Made by a program: the position numbers and the translations under genes
NCBI GenBank assembly: GCA_964582785.1
Contig: CAZOTT010000001.1
Span: forward strand, 40,903 to 104,902
Origin: JAMOQA01 sp964582785
Lineage (GTDB): Bacteria; Acidobacteriota; Polarisedimenticolia; J045
Length of the DNA stretch: 64,000 bases
Direction: 5' to 3'
In this document: piece by piece, positions 48,701 to 56,135 of the stretch
Numbering within the stretch: the first letter of the stretch is position 1
How the letters are laid out: every line of letters begins with the position of its first letter
Notes under the pieces: generated by a model
Told to the model about the DNA's origin: nothing
Database searches by the model: none
The model's input: the letters and a program-made list of their open reading frames with translations, nothing else

Positions 48701-50579
48701 CGCCTGGGTCGAGGCGTTCGCCGGCAACCCGGAGGACGCGGCGCTGGCCGCCAGGGCCCGGGAGGAACTGACCGCGTCCTTCCGCGCCTGGCTCGGGGCC
48801 CCGCAGCGGGTGGCGGTGGACCCGGAAACGGGCGAGGAATACCGCTGGCGGGACGTGATCACCTTCGAGGAGGGGATGGAAGCCGGGGCGCGCCGGCGCC
48901 TTCTGCGGGCGATCGCCTCGACGGCGCTCCTGCGGGAGGCGCTGTTCCTCTTCGCCGGCCAGCCGGTCCGCCTCGAGGACATCCCGCCGGGCGGGGTCTG
49001 GATCAGCTTCCTCGGTGACCAGCACGGGCGGGCCGTCTACCGGGTGACGGTCCACACCCGCTGGCAGGGATCCCACGACTTCACCGTCAACGTGAGCCAC
49101 GGCCTCCCCCGCCGGGCCCTCGAGGAGGAGATCCTCTGGCTGATCGTCACCGGGGAGGAACGGGACGGGGAACGCCTCGTGGAGAACTTCGGCGGTTTCT
49201 ACCCCCGCTTCGAGCTGTGGTCGGAGGAGTTCGTCGCCGGGGAGACCGTCGACCGCGTGATCCGGCGCCTGGCCCGGGAGAAGGACGAGGAGTCGGTGAG
49301 CCGCCTGCGGGGCCTCTGGCGGTTCTTCACCTGGAGCGCGGCGGCCGCCTGGGTCGACTTCTGGGACCGGACCGGGGGGCGCTACGTCATCGCCGAACCC
49401 TCGCCCGCCATGATCATCGTGCCGACCCACGACTACCAGGCGGGGCCCCGGATCGTGTCGGTCAGCAGCCGGACCCGCTGGAGCGGGCCCGCGGACCTGC
49501 TGGAGAAGACCTGGCGGGGCTTCGTCCGGGAGATCGAGGAGCGGTACCCGGTCCTCCGCGGGGTCGGGACCCGCGACCTGCTCTTCCACGCGGTCCTCGA
49601 GGTGCTCGGGGTCGAGCGGGGCCTGGGCTTCCTGCGGGCGGCGGCGGCGGAGGACCCCTCGCTCGCGGAGGAGGTCGAGGCCTACCGCGCACGGATCCTC
49701 CGGGAGGGCTTCGCTCCCCGTCGGCTGCACTTCGCCGTGGAACGGTACCGCCGCTGGGCCAACCTGGCGCCCGAGGCGACCCAGGAGGCCCGGGCGCGGA
49801 TGATCCGGGAACTGTACGACACCTACCACCTGGCGGCGCTGGAAAAGACCCGTCCCGAGACCCGCGTCCGCTTCTTCCGGGAAACGGTGTTCCGGGACGC
49901 TCCCCGCCCGGTCGCCGAGGCGCTCGACGCGCTGGTCGCCGACCTGCGGGCGGGCCGCTGTTCCGGCGAGGAGGTTCTCGACCGGGTGACGGCCCTGCGG
50001 GACCGGGTCGAGGCCGGTTCCCCGGAGGAGTACTTCCTCGCCCGGCTGACCTTCCCTCACCTGCGGCCCTGGGACATGGCCGGGTTCGTCTCCACCGAGC
50101 TCGGGGGCGCCCGCAAGACGGACGTGGTCGTGACCCTGGAGGACGCCCGCGGGCGCCCGTTCCACGTGCGACACCCGGTGAGCCCGCGGGAGGTCGCCGC
50201 GCTGCATCGCCTGTTCCTCGCCGCCAAGCTGCCGGTCACGTTCCGCCCGGAGCACCACTACCTGGTCGCCGTCGGCCCGGGACGGGAGCTGATCGGGGGG
50301 ATCTTCTACGAGGTCGATCCCGCGGCCCGGACCGCCCACCTGGAAAAGATCGTCGTCGCCGAGCGGTACCGGAAGCTGGGCGTCTCCGACGGCCTGATGC
50401 AGGAGTTCTTCCACCGGCTGGCGGCCCAGGGCGTCGAGACGGTCACGACCGGTTTCTTCCGGCCGTCCTACTTCTTCCGCTTCGGCTTCCGGATCGAGCG
50501 CCGTTACGCCGGGCTGGTCAAGGACCTGGTCCCGGAACCGCGGCCTTCGCCCGGCAGCCTGCCGCCCGCCCGGGGGTGA
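45744..50579 (+). CDS. 1611-residue fusion: acyl/aryl-CoA ligase-type adenylation domain + long unknown middle + GNAT acetyltransferase
   Basis: N-terminal helical region 1-150. Adenylation (AMP-binding) domain about 155-690 like long-chain acyl-CoA ligases: A3 loop YTSGTTGTPKG (318-328), LCYLPLYHTFGR, A5 GFGMTEATGG (473-482), A7 TGD (541-543), A8 RIVDRKKEIYK (554-564), catalytic lysine K663 in ELTPKGTYRR. Residues about 690-1500 match nothing I know: a helical part (with HEAT-like WPRVRRRAFIALL) and an alpha/beta part (FGGFYPRFELWSEEFVAGETVDRVI, YVIAEPSPAMIIVPTHDYQ). Residues about 1504-1595 form a GNAT fold (LEKIVVAERYRKLGVSDGLM, then GFFRPSYFFRFGF). No carrier-protein Ser motif was seen. 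Cytoplasmic. It could activate a fatty acid and pass it, or an acetyl group, to an amine, perhaps a product of the KamA-like enzyme encoded divergently. This is inference. Confidence 0.86.
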   Translation: MRRDDTEGRLEHLGRLLRGRAGEEIGPLVAEAEAVLRELAGPPTGSHTWPLAEALELLHGSRLLDRLLGAIDPGVLAAVGRHLAGVLEAPASPGEYEGAREAAHAWLDLVRRTPFLRRAAAGDREGWWRVILHLVEASRYTLPVLLEQRVEALGPRPLFVVPGPGEPQRFSWLEVRTEIDRIARGFLALRDDRGDRPVAILSPNRYEMALCDLALLASGIGNVMIPATATGRDVGWILRESRAGTVVAGDERQLRKVLALRGELPDLHTIILLDDPPRGAEDLLGLDDLVWWGRRVSLARLAEARREITLDDEATTMYTSGTTGTPKGIVFSHRNLVAKRFARGLALPELGENDVFLCYLPLYHTFGRWLELLGCLYWGATYVFLGEPSLETMLDRFGRFRPSVFISIPRKWMQLHEEILRRAEREGAGPGRTAGIVREVVGPRLRWGLSAAGWLSPEVFRFFQAHGVELMSGFGMTEATGGITMTPPGAYRDDTLGPPLPGIEVTLAPDGEMLIRGPYVFVRYAGDDPPPSRDGEGWFHTGDLMTRDEAGYYRIVDRKKEIYKNVKGQTIAPQRVENLFRDFDEVRRVFLVGDHRESNTLLIVPEWDNGTVDLESMTEEERLEHFRSLVVSVNRFLAPFERVVDFAVLPRDFSHERGELTPKGTYRRAVIVEHFADVIERMYRKADLDLPGVPVPVRVPSWLLQALGLTAADVEVSGNRVRLGREGSPLEIEPAGRSAGTARPPRIRVGSFVYEVADRVLDLGRLLAAPALWLGNEALPSFAPLERSARTRRTRPPAGLAVAGRAVPWRPEPGEPDRLAAVAAGEHPDLDGIDLAARALGAEVEDVALLGVRVLERAAAREEDPLHGPVLALLRSAARSPWPRVRRRAFIALLPREREPRLEETLHAFLDGPGVLLDAETSRELATRDLPSSTLERFLDYVREAVDLAEGRREREERDRIASLLRFLVDYGTEHPGSYTRLRWLLAWVEAFAGNPEDAALAARAREELTASFRAWLGAPQRVAVDPETGEEYRWRDVITFEEGMEAGARRRLLRAIASTALLREALFLFAGQPVRLEDIPPGGVWISFLGDQHGRAVYRVTVHTRWQGSHDFTVNVSHGLPRRALEEEILWLIVTGEERDGERLVENFGGFYPRFELWSEEFVAGETVDRVIRRLAREKDEESVSRLRGLWRFFTWSAAAAWVDFWDRTGGRYVIAEPSPAMIIVPTHDYQAGPRIVSVSSRTRWSGPADLLEKTWRGFVREIEERYPVLRGVGTRDLLFHAVLEVLGVERGLGFLRAAAAEDPSLAEEVEAYRARILREGFAPRRLHFAVERYRRWANLAPEATQEARARMIRELYDTYHLAALEKTRPETRVRFFRETVFRDAPRPVAEALDALVADLRAGRCSGEEVLDRVTALRDRVEAGSPEEYFLARLTFPHLRPWDMAGFVSTELGGARKTDVVVTLEDARGRPFHVRHPVSPREVAALHRLFLAAKLPVTFRPEHHYLVAVGPGRELIGGIFYEVDPAARTAHLEKIVVAERYRKLGVSDGLMQEFFHRLAAQGVETVTTGFFRPSYFFRFGFRIERRYAGLVKDLVPEPRPSPGSLPPARG

Positions 50580-50586
50580 CGGCCGG

Positions 50587-52395
50587 TCAGCGGACCCCCG
50601 TCCAGTCCTCCGCCCGGAGGATCTCCCGGTCGTAGGCCGCCATCACCCGGGCGCGGCTGATGATCCCCACCGGCCGGGACCGGTCCGCCGGGTCGACGAC
50701 GACCAGCTCCCCGAGGCCGCTGCGGATCATCCGGCGCACCGCCACGTCCAGGGTGTCCGTGGGGACGACGGTCTCGGGCAGGACCGCCAGGTCCTGGGCG
50801 ACCAGGAGCGGGGCAACCTCCCGGTCGGGAATCGCGACCCGCAGCTGGGCGTCGGTGACGCAGCCGACAAGTTTTCCCCCCTCCCCGTCCACGACGAGGA
50901 ACGTGCCGGCCCCGGTCTCCGAGAAGCGGCGGACGAGCTCGTCGAAGGGAGTTCCCGGGCCGACGATCCGGCGGCGGAGCTCGATTTCTCCTTCCATGTG
51001 GTCCGCCACCCGGAGCCGCCGCAGCACCTCGAGGGCCATTTCGCCGCTGTGAACCGGGGTGTCGGCGCGGTTGGCGGCCTGCTTCTCGTAGAGGCTGGAC
51101 CGGTGCGCGAGGGCGAAGGCGATCGCGGACGTCCACATCGCGGGGACCAGGAGGTAGTAGTTCCCGGTCATCTCCGACACGATGATCACCGAGGACAGCG
51201 GCGTGTTCGCGGCCGCGGCGAAGAAGGCGGCCATCCCCACGAGGACGTAGGTGGAGGGCTCGGGGGCGAGGAGGGGCGCGAACCGGTGGAGCACGCCGCC
51301 GACCGCCCCGCCCAGGGACGCCCCGACGACCACCGAGGGGCCGAAGACCCCGCCGGAACCCCCGGAGGCGATGCTGGCCGAGGTGGTGACGATCCGCAGG
51401 ACCGCGGCCGCCAGCAGGAAGAGGGGCGTGGCGGTCCCGTCCAGGGCCGACTGCACGACGCCGTACCCGGTCGCCAGGGCGTCGGGGAAGAACCACCCGA
51501 CGATCCCCGTGAGGAAGCCCCCGATCACCGGCTTCGTCCAGTTCGGCACCGCGAGGGCATGGAACCGGTCCCGGGTGCCGTAGAACGCCCGGACGAAGAC
51601 GCCGGCGGCGAGGGCGAGGATCCCGGCGAGCAGCAGGTAGCCGACGAGTTCCACCGGGTTGCGGAACGGGGTTTCCCGGGTCCGGAAGAGGGGGTCCCAG
51701 CCGAGCCAGAAGGCGGAGGTGGCGTAGCCGATGATCGAGGCGACCGTGGCCGGGACGATCACCTCGAACTCGAAATCGATCTCCCGGTAGAGCACCTCCG
51801 CGGCGAAGAGCGCCCCGGCGAGGGGGGCGTGGAAGATGGAACCGATGCCCGCCCCCATGCCGCAGGCGACCAGCAGCGCCCGTTCCCGGGGGGAGAGGCC
51901 GAGCAGCCGGGCGAAGATCGAGCCGAACCCGGCGCCGATCTGGGCGATCGGCCCCTCGCGCCCGCCGGAGCCCCCCGTCCCGATGGTGATCGCCGAGGCG
52001 ATCGTCTTGATCACCGGTACCCGTGCCCGGATCTCCCCCGCCTTGCGGTGGTACGCCTCGATGACCGCGTCGGTGCCGTGCCCTTCCGCCTCGGGCGCGA
52101 AGGTGAAGACCAGCCAGCCGGCGAGGAGGCCGCCGAGGGCCGGGAGCAGCAGCAGGACCCAGCGGCGGAACGGCGTGCCGAAGGGAGGAAACAGCCCCGC
52201 CTCCCCGCCCGGCCGCCCGGGATCGAACCCGGCAAGACCGTCCAGGGCGAGCCAGGAAACGCACTCCAGCAGGTAGTGGAAGACGACGGCCCCGAGCCCG
52301 GCGATGACCCCGACGACCAGGGCCAGCAGGAGCAGGCGGCCGAACCGCCTCATCCGCTCCCCGGGGAGCATCGACTCGAGCACCCGTCGCCGCAT
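50587..52395 (-). CDS. ClC-type chloride channel/antiporter with C-terminal CBS pair
   Basis: A 602-residue membrane protein with the ClC fold (about residues 20-440) and two CBS domains (about 465-595). The key gating segment GSGGREGPIAQIG is present (Glu in GREGP), as are GVFGPSVVVGASLGG and SSVIIVSEMTGNYYLL. The first ion-binding motif reads GHGTD instead of GSGIP, as in a bacterial subgroup. The CBS pair probably senses adenine nucleotides. The ATG at 52395 fits best: GGAGAGG lies six bases upstream; other in-frame ATGs exist at 52401 and 52428. Convergent with the AMP-ligase gene, 7 bp apart. Confidence 0.92.
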   Translation of the reverse strand: MRRRVLESMLPGERMRRFGRLLLLALVVGVIAGLGAVVFHYLLECVSWLALDGLAGFDPGRPGGEAGLFPPFGTPFRRWVLLLLPALGGLLAGWLVFTFAPEAEGHGTDAVIEAYHRKAGEIRARVPVIKTIASAITIGTGGSGGREGPIAQIGAGFGSIFARLLGLSPRERALLVACGMGAGIGSIFHAPLAGALFAAEVLYREIDFEFEVIVPATVASIIGYATSAFWLGWDPLFRTRETPFRNPVELVGYLLLAGILALAAGVFVRAFYGTRDRFHALAVPNWTKPVIGGFLTGIVGWFFPDALATGYGVVQSALDGTATPLFLLAAAVLRIVTTSASIASGGSGGVFGPSVVVGASLGGAVGGVLHRFAPLLAPEPSTYVLVGMAAFFAAAANTPLSSVIIVSEMTGNYYLLVPAMWTSAIAFALAHRSSLYEKQAANRADTPVHSGEMALEVLRRLRVADHMEGEIELRRRIVGPGTPFDELVRRFSETGAGTFLVVDGEGGKLVGCVTDAQLRVAIPDREVAPLLVAQDLAVLPETVVPTDTLDVAVRRMIRSGLGELVVVDPADRSRPVGIISRARVMAAYDREILRAEDWTGVR

Positions 52396-52473
52396 CGGCA
52401 TCCTCTCCGCGTCCGCGTGGCGGAACATGGTACCCGAGAAGCGGCCGGGACATGTCCCCGCCCGGCACGGATC

Positions 52474-52498
52474 GGCCCGGGGCCGGGGGCCCCGGGCC
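52474..52498. terminator. Hairpin downstream of the DUF35 gene
   Basis: GGCCCGGGGCC (52474-52484), loop GGG and GGCCCCGGGCC (52488-52498) form an 11-bp stem 28 bp after the DUF35 stop on the minus strand. It lacks a U-tract, so termination is uncertain. Confidence 0.45.
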
Positions 52499-52525
52499 GT
52501 CATCCCGGCACGCGCCGGCGGAAGG

Positions 52526-52915
52526 TCAGGCGGGAACCGCCTTCGTTCCGTAGCAGATGATCCCCTCGGACCCCTCCTCGGTGATCCGCCGCAGGACCAG
52601 CCGGACCTTCATCCCGGTGCGCAGGTCCGCCGCGTCCGCCCCGGCGAGGGGCGCGGTCAGCCGGCAGCCGTCCTCGGTCTCGACGACGGCCATCCCGTAG
52701 GGGGTATCGAGGGCCATGAAGGCCGCCCCCACGTGGAGCCGCGTCCAGGTGAGGACGGTCCCGACGTCGCTGAACTTCGCCGGTTCCATGTCGGTGCCGC
52801 CGCAGGCGGGACAGGTCTTGCGGGCCGGCAGGGCGCCGCGGCCGCACTTCTTGCAGCGCGACCCCTCGAGCCGGTACCGGGACGGGATCTCGCGGGAATA
52901 GCGGGCGCTCGGCAT
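52526..52915 (-). CDS. DUF35 OB-fold/zinc-ribbon protein, partner of thiolase-HMG-CoA synthase
   Basis: A 129-residue protein. The rubredoxin-like zinc ribbon has C21, C24, C35 and C38 (CKKCGRGALPARKTCPACG). The OB-fold follows (GTVLTWTRLHVG, YGMAVVETEDGCRLTAPL). In archaea a DUF35 protein forms the scaffold of a complex with acetoacetyl-CoA thiolase and HMG-CoA synthase, which channels acetoacetyl-CoA. Here its gene follows the thiolase gene by a single base, in the same transcript as HMG-CoA synthase, so the same complex is expected. Confidence 0.92.
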   Translation of the reverse strand: MPSARYSREIPSRYRLEGSRCKKCGRGALPARKTCPACGGTDMEPAKFSDVGTVLTWTRLHVGAAFMALDTPYGMAVVETEDGCRLTAPLAGADAADLRTGMKVRLVLRRITEEGSEGIICYGTKAVPA

Positions 52916-52916
52916 C

Positions 52917-54065
52917 TCAGATCGCCTCCAGGATGTGCACCACGGAGCTGGCCCCGGTGCCTCCCATGTTCTGGGCGAGCCCGACCCGCGCACCGTCCAC
53001 CTGGCGCTCGCCGGACTCGCCGCGCAGCTGGTGATAGATCTCGACCACCTGGGCGACGCCGGTGGCGCCGACCGGGTGTCCCTTGGACTTCAGGCCGCCG
53101 GACGGGTTCACCGGGATCCGGCCCCCGAGGTCGGTCTCCCCGGCCTCGACGGCGGCGCCGCCCTTCCCCTCCGGCACGAAACCGAGGGCCTCGACGTTCA
53201 TGATCTCGGCGATGGCGAAGCAGTCGTGGACCTCGGCGACGTCGATCTCCTCCGGCTTCCTGCCCGCCATCGCGTAGGCCCGCTCCCCCGCCAGCCGGAC
53301 CGCCTCGAGGGAACAGAGGTCGGCCCGGTCGTGGAGCGCGAGGCTCGCGGTGGCCGCGCCGACCCCGGCGATCTTCACCGGGTGCGGGTTGAATTCCTTC
53401 GCCCGCTCCAGCGGGCAGAGGATGACCGCCGCGGCCCCGTCGGTCACCGGGGAGCAGTGGAGGACGCGCAGCGGCTCGGCCACCATCGGCGAGGCCTCCA
53501 CGTCCTTCATCGTGATCTCCCGCCGGAACTGGGCGAGGGGGTTCTTCGCGCCGATCCGGTGGGCCTTGATCGAGACCAGGTTGAGCTGCTCGACGGTGGT
53601 CCCGTACTTCTCCATGTGGGCCCGCGCCATCATCGCGTACAGGCTGGGGAACGTCGCCCCGTAGTACGCCTCGTACTCCCGGTCGGAGGCGGCGGCGAGG
53701 GCGTCGGTCGCGTCGGTGACGTCGTTCATCTTCTCGACGCCGCAGACCATCACCAGGTCGGCCGCCCCGGAGGCCACCTCGAAGAACCCGAGGCGGAGGG
53801 CGGTCGCGCCGGACGCGCAGGCCGACTCCACCCGGGCGGCCGGCACCCCGAGCAGGCCGATGGCGTCGGCGGCCATCGCCCCGACGTGCTCCTGGCCGAC
53901 GAACATCCCGGCGGTCATGTTCCCGACGAGCAGGGAGTCCACCCGGTCGACGCCCGCGTCCGCGAGGGCGGCGCGTCCCGCGTCGGCCAGCAGGTTGCGC
54001 AGCGAGCGGTCCCAGAGCTCGCCGAAGGGGGTCATTCCGACTCCGACGATCGCGACTTCTCTCAT
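52917..54065 (-). CDS. Acetyl-CoA C-acetyltransferase, archaeal/SCP-x type thiolase
   Basis: A 382-residue thiolase that condenses two acetyl-CoA to acetoacetyl-CoA, the entry to the mevalonate route. Nucleophile C83 in ESACASGATAL; HDCFAIAEI and the GHPVGATG loop near the C-terminus carry the second catalytic residues. It is of the shorter type found in archaeal HMG-CoA operons rather than the FadA/AtoB type. ATG at 54065 follows GGGGGACGGAAAG. Tightly packed between HMG-CoA synthase (20 bp upstream) and DUF35 (1 bp downstream). Confidence 0.93.
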   Translation of the reverse strand: MREVAIVGVGMTPFGELWDRSLRNLLADAGRAALADAGVDRVDSLLVGNMTAGMFVGQEHVGAMAADAIGLLGVPAARVESACASGATALRLGFFEVASGAADLVMVCGVEKMNDVTDATDALAAASDREYEAYYGATFPSLYAMMARAHMEKYGTTVEQLNLVSIKAHRIGAKNPLAQFRREITMKDVEASPMVAEPLRVLHCSPVTDGAAAVILCPLERAKEFNPHPVKIAGVGAATASLALHDRADLCSLEAVRLAGERAYAMAGRKPEEIDVAEVHDCFAIAEIMNVEALGFVPEGKGGAAVEAGETDLGGRIPVNPSGGLKSKGHPVGATGVAQVVEIYHQLRGESGERQVDGARVGLAQNMGGTGASSVVHILEAI

Positions 54066-54085
54066 CTTTCCGTCCCCCTTCCCGG

Positions 54086-55132
54086 TCACTCGTTCATCCG
54101 GATCTTGCGCCGGAACTTCACGTACTGGCCGTAGGTCAGGTACACCTTGTTCCCGTCCAGGTGATCCCGCAGCTTCGGCGCCCGGTCCCGCACCTCCAGG
54201 ATGCGGTCCGTCACCTGGAAGGCGAAACCGTCGGAGCCCGCGCCGGAACCGAACGAGACCATGAAGATCCGGTCCCCCGGCTGCGCCTCGTCCAGCACCG
54301 CGGCGAGGCCGGTCGGGGAGGACCCCGAGTAGGTGTTCCCCATCGTGTTCACCACCCACCCGGTCTCGATCTGCTCCCGGGTGAACCCGAGCCGCCTGCC
54401 GGCGGTGAGGGGGAACTTCCCGTTCGGCATGTGGAAGATGGCGTACCTGAAGTCCTCCGGGGCGAGCCCGGTCTTCTCGAGGAGCATCTTCGCCGCCGAG
54501 AGAACGTGCCGGAAGTAGGCCGGCTCCCCGGTGTACCGCGACCCGTGGCGCGGGTAGTGGGCATGCTCCCGGCGCCAGAAGTCCGGCGTGTCCGAGGTGT
54601 AGGAAACCGCCCCGAGCACCTCCGCGACGACGTTCTCCCGGCCGAAGACGAACGCCGAGCCGCCGGCCGCCGCCGAGAACTCCAGGGCGTCGCTCGGGGC
54701 GCCCTGGCTGGTGTCCGCGCCGATCCCCATCGCGTACTCGACGAGGCCCGCCTCGACCAGGCCCCAGGCGACGAACATCGACTCGGACCCGGCCTTGCAC
54801 GCGAACTCGTAGTCCGCGACGTGGATGTCGTGGCCGAGCCCCAGGGCCTCGAGGACGACGGTGCCGGAGGGCTTCACGGCGTAGGGATGGGACTCGGAAC
54901 CGATGTAGAGGGCGCCGACCTTCGTGGGGTCGATCCCCGCGCGGGCGAGGGCGTACTTGCCGGCCTGGACCGAGATCGTGATCGTGTCCTCGTCCGGGCC
55001 GGGTACCGTCTTCTCCGCGAGGAGCAGGCCGCGCTTGATCGTGGCGGCGTCCTTTCCCCACTGGGCGGCGATCTCTTCCGCCTTGATCCGGTAGCGGGGC
55101 ACGTAGGCCCCGTAACCGACGATCCCTGACAC
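54086..55132 (-). CDS. Hydroxymethylglutaryl-CoA synthase, archaeal type
   Basis: A 348-residue enzyme that joins acetyl-CoA and acetoacetyl-CoA to HMG-CoA. Catalytic C112 in ADYEFACKAGSES, glutamate E80 in YIGSESHPYAVKPSGT, histidine in AIFHMPNGKFP, and NTMGNTYSGSSPTGLAAVLD. At about 350 residues it has the length and features of archaeal HMGS (eukaryotic and Firmicute enzymes are longer or different). A GTG start at 55132 is used because homology begins with SGIVGYGAYVPRYR. First gene of the HMGS-thiolase-DUF35 operon, with a near-consensus promoter about 150 bp upstream. Confidence 0.93.
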   Translation of the reverse strand: MSGIVGYGAYVPRYRIKAEEIAAQWGKDAATIKRGLLLAEKTVPGPDEDTITISVQAGKYALARAGIDPTKVGALYIGSESHPYAVKPSGTVVLEALGLGHDIHVADYEFACKAGSESMFVAWGLVEAGLVEYAMGIGADTSQGAPSDALEFSAAAGGSAFVFGRENVVAEVLGAVSYTSDTPDFWRREHAHYPRHGSRYTGEPAYFRHVLSAAKMLLEKTGLAPEDFRYAIFHMPNGKFPLTAGRRLGFTREQIETGWVVNTMGNTYSGSSPTGLAAVLDEAQPGDRIFMVSFGSGAGSDGFAFQVTDRILEVRDRAPKLRDHLDGNKVYLTYGQYVKFRRKIRMNE

Positions 55133-55285
55133 TTTGGGCCTCCCGATCGCCGGCGCCTTCTCCGTGGATGGAAACCCCGCCCGCCTCCCGGGGCACCGGC
55201 CGACGTTTCCGGGAGGGGCGGGACGCTGACTGGCCGCAGAAGCCGGGGACCCGCCTGCGGTTCCCGGCACCCGACGTGGTCGGCC

Positions 55286-55314
55286 AGTATACGGGGGGAC
55301 TACCCGCGGACCAA
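55286..55314 (-). promoter_or_regulatory. Promoter of the HMG-CoA synthesis operon
   Basis: On the minus strand TTGGTC (55314-55309), a 17-bp spacer and TATACT (55291-55286) form a strong sigma-70-type promoter. The leader to the GTG start is about 147 nt long. Confidence 0.68.
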
Positions 55315-55374
55315 GGCGCCGCGTGCCCGGAACCGCCGCCGGCGAAAGCGAGACAAATGTAGCCGGCGCCGGGT

Positions 55375-55713
55375 TCAGGACTCCTCGGCCCGGTAGGCGA
55401 CGACCCGGACCTTCTCGAGGGTGATCATCCCCTCGGTGACCATCCGGTCCAGGTCGGGCAGGATCCGCTCGATCTTCTCCGTGCGATCGACCATCTCGAT
55501 GACGACCGGCAGGTCCTCCGAGAGCCGCAGGATCCGGGCGGTGTGCAGGCGGCTGTGGGCCCCGAAACCCTCGACGCCGCGCAGGACGGTCGCACCGGCC
55601 AGGCCCTCTTCCCGGGCCTTCTGCACGATCGCCTCGTAGAGCGGCATCCCCTCCCAGCGGTCGTCCTCCCCGATGAAGATCCGGAGGAGCGTTCCCTCGA
55701 CGACTTCCTTCAT
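55375..55713 (-). CDS. DUF190 family protein associated with the fluoride channel
   Basis: A 112-residue soluble protein with the P-II-like fold of DUF190: EGTLLRIFIGEDDRWEGMPLYEAIVQKAREEGLAGATVLRGVEGFG, then LPVVIEMVDRTEKIERILPDLD. DUF190 genes often accompany CrcB/FluC fluoride channel genes, as here (16 bp apart); the protein is thought to regulate or aid export, but no activity is established. Last gene of the M29 peptidase-FluC-DUF190 operon. Confidence 0.92.
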   Translation of the reverse strand: MKEVVEGTLLRIFIGEDDRWEGMPLYEAIVQKAREEGLAGATVLRGVEGFGAHSRLHTARILRLSEDLPVVIEMVDRTEKIERILPDLDRMVTEGMITLEKVRVVAYRAEES

Positions 55714-55729
55714 TTCGTCCCCCGCACGA

Positions 55730-56125
55730 TCAGATCCCCGCCAGCAGGCGCCCCGCGGCCAGCCCCCCCAGCACCGCGACGAGACCGAGGACCACGTTGC
55801 CGGCCACGTTCCCGGCCGCCCCGAGCCAGCTCCCGGCCCGGACCAGTTCCATCGTCTCGTAGCCGAAGGTCGAGAACGTGGTCAGGGAACCGAGGAGCCC
55901 GATCGCGAGGAAGGTGCGGGTCCGCGGCCCGAACACGACCCCGAAGCGGGCGAGGGACATCAGGAGCCCGATCAGGAAGCAGCCGAGCACGTTGACCGCC
56001 AGGGTCCCCCAGGGGAAGTCCCCCCGGGCGTACCGCTGGACGAGGCCGGCCAGGCCGTACCGGCCCAGGGCCCCGACGAACCCGCCGAGCCCGACGGCGA
56101 GGGAACGGCCCAGGGAAGGGACCAT
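55730..56125 (-). CDS. crcB: Fluoride ion channel FluC (CrcB)
   Basis: A 131-residue inner-membrane protein with four helices that dimerises to export F-. Signature segments: GGFVGALGRYGLA (14-26), FPWGTLAVNVLGCFLIG (pore Asn), and GLLGSLTTFSTFGYET (the Phe-box and central Na+ site). A single gene, hence a homodimeric channel. Between the M29 peptidase (10 bp upstream) and DUF190. There is no room for a fluoride riboswitch directly before it, and none was recognised upstream of the operon. Confidence 0.95.
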   Translation of the reverse strand: MVPSLGRSLAVGLGGFVGALGRYGLAGLVQRYARGDFPWGTLAVNVLGCFLIGLLMSLARFGVVFGPRTRTFLAIGLLGSLTTFSTFGYETMELVRAGSWLGAAGNVAGNVVLGLVAVLGGLAAGRLLAGI

Positions 56126-56135
56126 CGGCGCGCCC

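Noticed and set aside
43647..50414. A 2255-residue minus-strand frame joining the KamA-like gene to a region antisense to the AMP-ligase gene
   Set aside because: Only the last 471 residues match KamA. The rest is a shadow of the fusion gene on the other strand.
52474..52498. Strong intrinsic terminator
   Set aside because: The stem is perfect but there is no U-tract on either side, so it is listed only with low confidence.
55133..55374. Fluoride riboswitch or small RNA between DUF190 and the HMG-CoA operon
   Set aside because: The gap lies downstream of the fluoride genes, and its only clear signal is the TTGGTC-17-TATACT promoter of the HMG-CoA operon.
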